Source of the DNA: Corynebacterium halotolerans
Lineage (GTDB): Bacteria; Actinomycetota; Actinomycetes; Mycobacteriales; Mycobacteriaceae
Reading direction: 5' to 3'
NCBI RefSeq assembly: GCF_001056295.1
Contig: NZ_JVMD01000032.1
Location: forward strand, 1 to 36,963
DNA: 36,963 bases
Shown piece by piece: positions 30,581 to 36,963 of the stretch; the stretch's first letter is position 1, and each line of letters begins with the position of its first letter. The position numbers and the translations under genes are program-made. Below the pieces are notes generated by a model, which had not been told where the DNA came from, did not search any database, and saw only the letters and a program-made list of their open reading frames with translations.

Positions 30581-31588
30581 GTGGGCCATACAACGCAGGA
30601 ATCCGGCCACGCGGCCGTGGGTGGGCGTCGCCGGGTATGGGGCATCACCGCCGTCGTGCTGGTGGTGGCGGCGGTGGCCGGGGCGTTCGCGCTGCGGACC
30701 CCGAGTCCCGTGGGGCACTGGAATTCCCGCGCGGGGTACGAGGCGTTTTTGGTCGACTACGGCCGTGCCTGGCAGGAGATGCCCGTGCCGGACGAGACGA
30801 TGGACGTGCGCACCGGGTTCGGGTTCGTACGCATTTACCGGTTCGAGGCCACGACCGACTCCCCGACCCGGCACCCGTTTGTGCTGCTGCCCGGCCGGTC
30901 CTCACCCAGTCCCGTCTGGGCGGACAACATGCCCTCCCTGATGGAGTTGGGGGACGTCTACGTCCTGGACCTGCTGGGGGAGCCAGGCCTGAGTGTGCAA
31001 GAGGTCCCGATCGAGAGCTTTGCGGACAACGCCGCGTGGCTCGACCAAACCTTGGCCGAGCTGCCGGAGGAGAGGTTCCATCTGCTGGGGTTGTCCATCG
31101 GCGGCTGGACCGCCGCGAACCTGGCCGTCCATCGCCCCGAGCGGGTGGCGAGCCTCCTGCTGATCGATCCCGCCTACACCTTCGGCACCATCCCCGGCGA
31201 GACCGCCGTGCGGGCAATCCCGGCCTCTGTGCCCTGGCTGCCGAAGTCCTGGCGAGACTCCTTCGCCTCGTACACCGCCGGGGGCGCGCCGGTAGAGGAC
31301 GTACCGGTGGCCCGGATGATCGAGACCGCGATGCGCTCCTAGTCGATCAGGCTGCCCCAGCCGGCCCTGATCCCCGAAGAAGACCTGGAGCGTCTCGAGA
31401 TGCCGGTCCTGGCGATCCTGGCCGGCCGGTCCGTCATGCGCGACACCCGCAAGGCCGCCGACGTCGCCGAACGAGTGCTACGGAACGGCACCGTGGTGGT
31501 GTATCCCGACGCCTCCCATGCGGTGGGATCCGAAGAGGCTATGCAGATCGCCCGCGAGATCGAGGCGTTTCTCTCCAGTCACCAGTGA
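30581..31588 (+). pseudogene. Alpha/beta hydrolase interrupted by an amber codon
   Basis: Read through one TAG at 31340-31342, this frame encodes a 335-codon membrane-anchored alpha/beta hydrolase. An N-terminal helix (about 20-40) is followed by an exported catalytic domain. The nucleophile elbow is GLSIGGW (Ser near residue 173), and the catalytic His lies in DASHAVG (near 312), after the stop. The 5' open part (253 residues) therefore lacks the His and the last strands, while frame and similarity continue unbroken from 31343 to 31588. GTG 30581 has GGAGGAG upstream. It is either a point-mutation pseudogene, a sequencing error, or amber read-through; the first is most likely. Expression appears controlled by the divergent TetR. 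Confidence 0.82.
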
Positions 31589-31615
31589 CGGGGCAAGGCG
31601 CGACTAGCCTAGTCA

Positions 31616-31798
31616 TTGTTCGAGAACATCGAGGGGTGGCGTTACCAGGCGTTTGTCGCCAACACCCGTACCGGACAGTTGCAGTTTCTTGAAGCACCGC
31701 ACCGAGCTCACGCCCGATCCGAGGACCGGATCCGCCACGCCAAAGACACCGGCCTCGGCCGCCTGCCCTGCGATGTGTCGATCAAACCCGGGGCTTGA
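31616..31798 (+). pseudogene. IS1380-family transposase fragment
   Basis: About 50 codons read ENIEGWRYQAFVANTRTGQLQFLEAPHRAHARSEDRIRHAKDTGLGRLP, the conserved region near the C-terminal end of IS1380-type transposases. Similarity begins near 31619 and fades after about 31770. The rest of the element is absent on both sides. TCAAACCCGGGGCTTGA at its right edge is an imperfect palindrome and may mark the junction. Confidence 0.75.
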
Positions 31799-32122
31799 CA
31801 CACGCTCTAACACCTCATAGACGGGCGCCAGCCCTTCTTTGGTAGAGAGCGCGTTGCAGAACAGGATCGCTTCCCGCCAACTCACTTCGGTCTTGGGAAA
31901 GTGGGTACGGGTTGGGTCGCCAGTGACACCATGCACTTCGTTCCACAACTCGTTTGTCACCACGGTGGCCGCCAGTTCGAACGGCTCGACATTGACCGTC
32001 CAAGAGTGGCCTGTGCGACGGTCCACCATGAGCTCCTCAACGGCACCCTCCGGGGGAACCATGACCATTTGCACACTCATGCCGCACATTTGTCCTATTT
32101 CGCTCTGCCCGCTAGGTGCCAC
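31799..32122 (-). pseudogene. Truncated SUMF1/FGE-like (formylglycine-generating enzyme family) gene
   Basis: The minus-strand frame reads MVMVPPEGAVEELMVDRRTGHSWTVNVEPFELAATVVTNELWNEV, then THFPKTEVSWREAILFCNALSTKEGLAPVYEV. This is the N-terminal third of the SUMF1 fold, with the conserved VTN, VSW and FCN-LS-EGL-PVY words. Similarity stops near 31805, where IS1380-derived sequence begins, so the catalytic C-terminal part is gone. The exact start is unclear (GTG 32122, ATG 32089 or ATG 32080). The original protein could have modified a sulfatase or acted in one of the broader SUMF1 roles. As it stands it is a remnant. Confidence 0.72.
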
Positions 32123-32342
32123 ATTGCCACGGAACTTTCAACAGCAGGGACCGATCACGTACCCTCGTCGGCAGATAGAACGCACACCCCTGCGGATGAG
32201 TCCACCGTACCGGGACTTCGAACTACTCGCCACGGTTAGAGGTCGCACGGTGACGGGGCAGCGAGATTCGTCTTCCCCCTTCAGCGGGCTCATGAGCATC
32301 CGACGGCAAGCGCGAGCTCCAACTGTTTTCCAATCCAGGCAG

Positions 32343-35114
32343 TTACGGTTTCTGACGCACTTTCTGTCGTTTGGGCACCTTGACTACCGGAACCACGCCG
32401 CGACGCTGCCGAAGCAGGTTCTCGTCCTTCTTGTTCTCGCGAACTTCCAGTCGGCTAAGGATCCGATTCTGAGTATCCGGCGTCCAGTAGACCTCGAGGT
32501 GCTTCCGAGCCCGCGTAATCGCAGTGTAGAAGATGCTGTGCGAGATGTTCTCTTCGTTGGCTTCCGTGATGACGACTTTCACCGAGTCAAACTCGAGACC
32601 CTGTGCCTTGTGGATCGAGACCGCGTAGGCAATCTGGAATGGCACGATGGTCGTCGTCGAGTCATCGTCCTCGTCCGTGTCTGGGCGCTCGATGACGTCG
32701 AACTGCACCACGGAGCCTCCGACAACGCGGAGGTTCGAGAGCATCGCCTCCATCGCTGTCACGTCGCGCCCGAGCCCAAGGTCGACGTCGAAGGTGATCT
32801 TCCCGGGCACCTGGCTGATCCCGACAATAGTGCCCTTCATGTTGTTGAAGATCAGCGGACGGAAGCGATCCGTCTCATTGAAGAGCACCGGATCGCCAAC
32901 CTTGTAGACAGCTTCACCCCAGAGGTAGGCCTGGTTCGGGTTGCTTGCTTGAAGGAAGCGGTTGACGTTATTTATCCCGTACAAGCCGTCGTAGTTGAGG
33001 CAGAGCACGATCTCGTCGGCACCGTGCCGTGTGAAGAGCGACTCCCCCAGTTCCTTGGAGTACTCATTCTTCGACAGTGACTCTTCGATCCGGTCGTCAA
33101 GGTCGCGCACGCGATCCCAGAGGGTCAGGAGCGCCTCGTCGGTCGTGCGGAACGGGTGTGTCAGTTCGTGTACTGACTCTGGCGGGATGTACGAGCGAAT
33201 TGTGCCGAACCAGTTCCCGAACTCGATGGACTCGATCTGGTAGACATCACCGACCAGCACCAGCAGATCGAAGTCGGTGTTGGCGAGCACCTCAAGGAAG
33301 GCAGCGTTGCTGACCGTACTGCATTCATCGATGACTACGACATCGAAATGACCCGATGTGTCCCAGTCGCCCCGCACATGCTTCGAGATCGTGCTGAAGT
33401 GTGCGTTGGGAGCGTCGACGCGGCGCTTCAGGTTGTCGACGGCCGGGTTGGTGTGTGCCAAGAAGAGCTTCCGCTCACTCTCGAAGTAGTTCGCGATGTG
33501 GTTGACCATCGTGGACTTGCCGGTGCCTGCGGCTCCGTAGATGAGGGCCACCTTCGAGTGGGCGAAGAGCTTCCGCAGGGCATCAGCCTTGATCTCATCG
33601 TCAACCTTCTGCGGATCACCATCCGGAAGCTTCGCGTTCTCGTCGAGCCATGCGGCGACATCGTCCGCATAGTCATCGATGCCACTCGAGGCGATCTTCT
33701 GGAGCTGCTCGATGATCTCTACCGTCCCGTCCTCATACCCCGTGATGAAAACGTGGCCGTTGGCGCGCTGGAGTTTGAGTGGGGCGTGACGTGGCGTCGG
33801 CGGAAGAGCGGCGTTGTAGCGCCTGATCAGGTCGTCAATGTCCCCGAGGTCTTCAAGGTCGCCTTCGGGCGTGTAGATCACGCCGTGCTGCTCGACGTTG
33901 ACGCGTATCCGTCGCGCAAGTAGCTCGTGCTTCCTGGTCGAGGAATCGATACTCGCCGCAAGGTCAGCAAACCTCGGGTTGTGCTTCCGGGGCGACGTAC
34001 AGAACGGCATGGTGTCGAACGGACGGCAGCCGCTTGAGACGTTCAGGCTCGAGAGCCACCCACACTCATCAACGTCGTACTGCGCCTTCAGGATTTGGTT
34101 GTTCATCCGGAGCATCAGGTAGCGCAGGAGTCGGGTGCCTGGACGGTTCCGCTGGATGATAGCCCTCGCCGCGTCGAGTGCAGGGAAGATCAGCGGCGTC
34201 CGCTGGGCGTTCGCGAGGGCCCAGGTCTTCACCTGGTTGTACACCGCGTCTGACGAGTCAATGAGGTCAAGCAGACTGTGACGTGTCCGCGTTAGGTACT
34301 GCATCAGATTGCGATACTCGACGTGACCTGACTGCACCTTGGTCTGCTGGCCCAGGAGCCGAGCGAAGTTGTCGAACTCGCACGGACGGATCGACACCGA
34401 CCAGTCGCGCACGATGATGATCGGCATCGTCTGACCAAGCACGTCGATCGAGTCGTTCGCAAGCTCGAGCTGCGCAGCGTAGTAGTCGCTCACATCAATG
34501 TCGGTGAAGCCGATGATCCGATCGAACTTGCTCGTCCGGTTGTGGGCGAGGCTGAAGGTGACCTCGTAGTAGATTCGGCCGCCAATGAAGAACGGTCGAG
34601 AGCTGTTGATGTAGTAGCGCTCGGTCTTGCCGGTCAGCAGGTCGTGCTTTGATGCCTCGATCCGACAAGCAATCTTCTCGTAGTACGCGCGGAGTGCCGG
34701 ATCCTCGTGAAGCGGGAACTGCTCGAGATTCCGGAGGATGTCCAGGCCGAGGTGCTGCTTCGCGAGGTCGCGTGTGCGTAGCAGGTACTCGTAGTATTTG
34801 AGCATCAGGCGCTCAGAGGGGTCCCGGTCGAGTGTGTAGTGCGAGACACTGATCTGGAGCAGGCTGTGGAAGCGCGTCAACAGTCGATAGCGGGCATCAC
34901 CGTTCACTGCGTCCCGAGCAGCATCAAACTCCGTCTGGTAGTTGTACGTCACCGTCCGATCTGGGACGTGCGCATAGACGACCAAGCCCTCGACCAGATG
35001 GCGCAAGTATTGCAGCAGGTTCTGTGACAAGAATCCACGGTCGGTCGTGATTGCCGAGATGTTCTGGTCGATCGCGTTGCTCGAGTCCAGAACCTGCTGT
35101 TCTACCGTTGCCAT
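32343..35114 (-). CDS. Large RecD-like SF1 helicase with unrecognised N-terminal half
   Basis: A 923-residue protein. The C-terminal half is an SF1 helicase/ATPase: Walker A GAAGTGKST (about 526-534), Walker B VVIDECST (about 590), motif III LVGDVYQIESIE (about 617), motif V SIHKAQGLEFDSVKVVI (about 830-846) and motif VI FYTAITRARKHLEVYW (about 860-875). This layout is RecD/UvrD-C-like. The first 500 residues are alpha/beta-rich with no family I can name; RYYINSSRPFFIGGRIYYEVTFSLAHNRTSKFDRIIGFTD stands out as a conserved-looking block. ATG 35114 is chosen over the longer frame because GGAAGG lies nine bases upstream and the extra 66 residues look antisense-like. Base composition is clearly less GC-rich than the core. 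A mobile-defence role is possible but unproven. Confidence 0.85.
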   Translation of the reverse strand: MATVEQQVLDSSNAIDQNISAITTDRGFLSQNLLQYLRHLVEGLVVYAHVPDRTVTYNYQTEFDAARDAVNGDARYRLLTRFHSLLQISVSHYTLDRDPSERLMLKYYEYLLRTRDLAKQHLGLDILRNLEQFPLHEDPALRAYYEKIACRIEASKHDLLTGKTERYYINSSRPFFIGGRIYYEVTFSLAHNRTSKFDRIIGFTDIDVSDYYAAQLELANDSIDVLGQTMPIIIVRDWSVSIRPCEFDNFARLLGQQTKVQSGHVEYRNLMQYLTRTRHSLLDLIDSSDAVYNQVKTWALANAQRTPLIFPALDAARAIIQRNRPGTRLLRYLMLRMNNQILKAQYDVDECGWLSSLNVSSGCRPFDTMPFCTSPRKHNPRFADLAASIDSSTRKHELLARRIRVNVEQHGVIYTPEGDLEDLGDIDDLIRRYNAALPPTPRHAPLKLQRANGHVFITGYEDGTVEIIEQLQKIASSGIDDYADDVAAWLDENAKLPDGDPQKVDDEIKADALRKLFAHSKVALIYGAAGTGKSTMVNHIANYFESERKLFLAHTNPAVDNLKRRVDAPNAHFSTISKHVRGDWDTSGHFDVVVIDECSTVSNAAFLEVLANTDFDLLVLVGDVYQIESIEFGNWFGTIRSYIPPESVHELTHPFRTTDEALLTLWDRVRDLDDRIEESLSKNEYSKELGESLFTRHGADEIVLCLNYDGLYGINNVNRFLQASNPNQAYLWGEAVYKVGDPVLFNETDRFRPLIFNNMKGTIVGISQVPGKITFDVDLGLGRDVTAMEAMLSNLRVVGGSVVQFDVIERPDTDEDDDSTTTIVPFQIAYAVSIHKAQGLEFDSVKVVITEANEENISHSIFYTAITRARKHLEVYWTPDTQNRILSRLEVRENKKDENLLRQRRGVVPVVKVPKRQKVRQKP

Positions 35115-35193
35115 GCTGAGCGACCTTCCGATAGGGACTGGGGCACTAGCTTGCTGAGCGATCGCGATCGCTTCCAGCCAGCGGGGCGTGACC

Positions 35194-35409
35194 TCACTTG
35201 ACGGCCTCCTCCAGAGCCAAGATATGACGTGCAACTGCTGTCGGGTCGCGACTCTCCGCCGCGACCACGTCGATCTCTCCTGTGTAGGCATCGTTGCGGC
35301 CGCAAGCGGCAAGCTCCCTGGAACCGCCGAATCGCCATAAGCCTATGATCGCGCCTGTGCCGCGAGGACGCCTCGCGACACGCGGATGTGACCAGGTGAT
35401 CGGGTTCAT
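35194..35409 (-). CDS. Small hypothetical protein upstream of the helicase
   Basis: A possible 71-residue protein starting MNPITWSHPRVARRPRGTGAIIGLWRFGGSRELAACGRNDAY and ending VARHILALEEAVK. No family is recognised. GGGGCGAG lies just upstream of the ATG at 35409; a longer frame starts at 35496. It ends 79 bp before the helicase start on the same strand, so it may be a small partner or the remains of a larger gene. Codon pattern gives only modest support. Confidence 0.4.
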   Translation of the reverse strand: MNPITWSHPRVARRPRGTGAIIGLWRFGGSRELAACGRNDAYTGEIDVVAAESRDPTAVARHILALEEAVK

Positions 35410-35716
35410 GTGCTCGCCCCACGCCGCTGGGACGACATGCGGACGAGGCACCACGGAGCTTCCTGCACGGCATGGGTCATGCGGAACGGCCGCCATGACG
35501 TACTATTCCTGCTGACCTTGGATCCTGTGACTTCGAGTCGAGCCAGCGAAGCTATCGCCAGGTGGGGCCTTGCGCCGTCTTCACCTGAATCTCGACCACC
35601 CGACCGTTATCCGGGTCGGCGGGGATGGGACTGCCTTCACACTGTCCGCACCAGCGTGAGCTACTTCGGGCCAGCTCCGCCGCAACGTGATGCTCGGGTC
35701 TGCCCCCCGGTCTGGT
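35410..35716. other. Intergenic region between helicase locus and IS3 element
   Basis: About 300 bp with no convincing gene. Plus-strand frames here lack ribosome sites and family similarity. CCCGACCGTTATCCGGGTCGG (from about 35598) contains a short inverted repeat. The region is less GC-rich than the core, like the helicase gene. Confidence 0.45.
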
Positions 35717-35738
35717 TGACACTCGGGGTTTGCAGTAA

Positions 35739-36608
35739 TCAGGCCGCGTCTGCGGCCGTGTAAATCATCTCAAACTCGACCGGCGTGAGCTTGCCCAGGG
35801 CACGCTGGCGGCGCCGTCGGTTGTACTTCGTTTCGATCCAGGTGACCATCGCCAGACGGAGTTCCTCCCGGCTGTCCCACCGCCTGGTGTTGCGCACGTT
35901 CTTCTGCAACAACGAGAAGAAACTCTCCATGCTGGCGTTGTCCCCGGCGCCGTAGGCGCGGCCCATCGACCCGACCATCCCGTTGTTCGCGAGCAGCCGC
36001 TGGACCTTCTTCGCGCGGAACTGACCGCCCCTGTCGGAATGACAGATCGTGCCGACCGGCGAACGCAACGCGATCGCGTTCCGCATCGCGGCAGCGGCCA
36101 GGGACGACTTCATCCGCGAGTCGATGGAGTAGCCCACGATCTTGTTGGAGTACACGTCCTTGATCGCGCAGATGTACAGCTTCCCTTCCCGCGTCGGATG
36201 CTCGGAGATGTCCCAGAGCCAGACCTTGTTCGGGCCATCCGTGGTGAACTCGTGACGAATCACGCCATGGGCGTCCACGACCGCGAGGAGGTCGTCGTGG
36301 GGCGCCGGGCCGGTGGCACCGGCCTTGGACCGCTTCTTGTGGTGACTGGCGCTGATTCCAGCGATGCGGCACAACCGGTGCACCCGGTTCTCCCCGACCT
36401 TGATGCCGAGTTCGTCGGTGAGGAACCGGTAGCCGAGGGTGGCGTCATCAGTATGCAGGTCGTGCAGCTTGTTCATCAGGTGCGCGTCGTCGTAGTCACG
36501 CCGGCAGACCGGGTCCTTGAGCCACTTGTAGTACCCCTGGGTCGACAGTCCCAGGACCCGGCACGCCACCGCGATCGGCACCCGGATCCGGGCGCCGACC
36601 GCGGCCAT
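35739..36608 (-). CDS. IS3-family transposase OrfB (DDE integrase core)
   Basis: A 289-residue catalytic part, normally made as an OrfAB fusion. An HTH_21-type segment (DDAHLMNKLHDLHTDDATLGYRFLTDELG) precedes the rve core. The acidic triad appears as Asp in VWLWDISEHPT, Asp in HSDRGGQF and Glu in GDNASMESFFSLLQKN, so the active site is intact. NRRRRQRALGKLTPVEFE is the usual C-terminal block. The internal ATG at 36608 could give a short OrfB, but in-frame codons IVFPLVQEM continue upstream to the slippery site at 36632-36638. Confidence 0.93.
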   Translation of the reverse strand: MAAVGARIRVPIAVACRVLGLSTQGYYKWLKDPVCRRDYDDAHLMNKLHDLHTDDATLGYRFLTDELGIKVGENRVHRLCRIAGISASHHKKRSKAGATGPAPHDDLLAVVDAHGVIRHEFTTDGPNKVWLWDISEHPTREGKLYICAIKDVYSNKIVGYSIDSRMKSSLAAAAMRNAIALRSPVGTICHSDRGGQFRAKKVQRLLANNGMVGSMGRAYGAGDNASMESFFSLLQKNVRNTRRWDSREELRLAMVTWIETKYNRRRRQRALGKLTPVEFEMIYTAADAA

Positions 36609-36628
36609 CTCTTGGACGAGCGGGAAGA

Positions 36629-36916
36629 CTATTTTCCCGGCAGGTTCGCCTGGGACAGGTACGCCGCGGCACGTCGGAGGACCTCGTTCTCCTGTTCCAA
36701 CAGCCGGATCCGTTTCTTGGCTTCGCGTAGTTCGGTCCGGTCAGCGTCGGTGAGGCCCGGGCGGCGGCCATCCTCGATGTCGGCGGCCTTCATCCAGTTG
36801 TGCAGGGAGGCTTCGGAGATCCCGAAGTCCTTCGCGATCTGTTTCAGGGGTGCTTGGCCCTTGCGGGCCACGGCCACGACGTCGTCGCGGAAATCCTTGG
36901 GGAACGGCTTCGGCAT
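36629..36916 (-). CDS. IS3-family transposase OrfA (HTH)
   Basis: A 95-residue DNA-binding protein. The HTH covers residues 5-45 (PKDFRDDVVAVARKGQAPLKQIAKDFGISEASLHNWMKAAD) and a leucine-zipper-like coiled coil covers about 60-85 (LREAKKRIRLLEQENEVLRRAAAYL). ATG 36916 is preferred, with AAGGATG eight bases upstream; ATG 36925 is three codons earlier but too close to the same site. The stop codon TAG follows directly after the GGGAAAA slip sequence. Confidence 0.9.
   Translation of the reverse strand: MPKPFPKDFRDDVVAVARKGQAPLKQIAKDFGISEASLHNWMKAADIEDGRRPGLTDADRTELREAKKRIRLLEQENEVLRRAAAYLSQANLPGK
36632..36638 (-). other. -1 programmed frameshift site joining OrfA and OrfB
   Basis: On the minus strand GGGAAAA is followed at once by TAG, the OrfA stop. 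Slipping back one base on the A run converts GGA-AAA-TAG into GGA-AAA-ATA-GTC and enters the OrfB frame (LPGK-IVFPLVQEM). This is the standard IS3 arrangement for making the OrfAB transposase. Confidence 0.75.
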
Positions 36917-36963
36917 GGTGAACATCCTTGCTTGTGAGGTCAAATCCTCACAGGTCAGGTGTC

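Larger units (their letters stand above)
35717..36963 (-). mobile_element. IS3-family insertion sequence, nearly complete
   Basis: The element contains orfA and orfB in overlapping frames. Its ends read TGACACTCGGGG from 35717 and, on the other strand from 36963, GACACCTGACC. The right terminal base or bases fall at the window edge, so the last nucleotide and any target duplication are not visible. The length of about 1.25 kb is normal for IS3 family members. Confidence 0.85.

Noticed and set aside
1..36963. tRNA, rRNA or riboswitch genes
   Set aside because: No cloverleaf with a T-loop word, no rRNA-like conserved segment and no known riboswitch core were recognised; a covariance search (tRNAscan-SE, Infernal) would be decisive.

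Overview
The window looks like chromosomal DNA of a high-GC Corynebacterium-type actinobacterium. Supporting signs are the crtB-crtYe-crtYf-crtEb block of a C50 (decaprenoxanthin-type) carotenoid pathway, a lutABC/lldP lactate island with GntR-type and CRP/GlxR-like sites, a biotin pyruvate carboxylase of corynebacterial length, several leaderless promoters (TANNNT six bases before the start codon), and IS31831-like ISL3, IS1380 and IS3 elements. The genus is an inference; I cannot name a species.

Positions 1-26500 are dense, roughly 70% GC core genome. In order: a small membrane protein and a DedA protein (-); a two-component system (+); an MFS exporter with a SnoaL-like protein (+); a Mug glycosylase, a Nudix hydrolase and a YCII protein (-); a DUF488 protein (+); the carotenoid operon (-); a DUF2853 protein and a GT2 glycosyltransferase (-); a SulP anion transporter (+); a Rho_N-domain protein (-); a heme-oxygenase-like iron protein coupled to a CDGSH protein (+); pyruvate carboxylase and lutCBA (-); and, divergently, lldP and a GntR regulator (+). 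Most operons are joined by 4-base ATGA/GTGA overlaps. The lactate island is coherent: LldP imports lactate, LutABC oxidises it to pyruvate and pyruvate carboxylase can carry the pyruvate to oxaloacetate. The lutA-lldP intergenic region is almost mirror-symmetric, with one 15-bp operator and one GlxR-like site per promoter.

Positions 26500-36963 are an accessory zone with lower and uneven GC. It holds a 1.1-kb non-coding stretch with a duplicated inverted-repeat element, an ISL3-family IS whose transposase has two compensating frameshifts, a degraded second transposase, a TetR regulator with a clear operator facing an alpha/beta hydrolase broken by an amber codon, an IS1380 scrap abutting a truncated SUMF1/FGE-like gene, a large AT-richer RecD-like helicase with an unrecognised N-terminal half, and a near-complete IS3-family element with a -1 frameshift signal.

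Two features cut across the gene map. The 11-mer CGTCGCAAAGC occurs eight times between 1.5 and 23.6 kb and was not found in the accessory zone. A long palindrome (arm core ACCCACCCCGAATGCGCA) occurs three times, twice between convergent genes.
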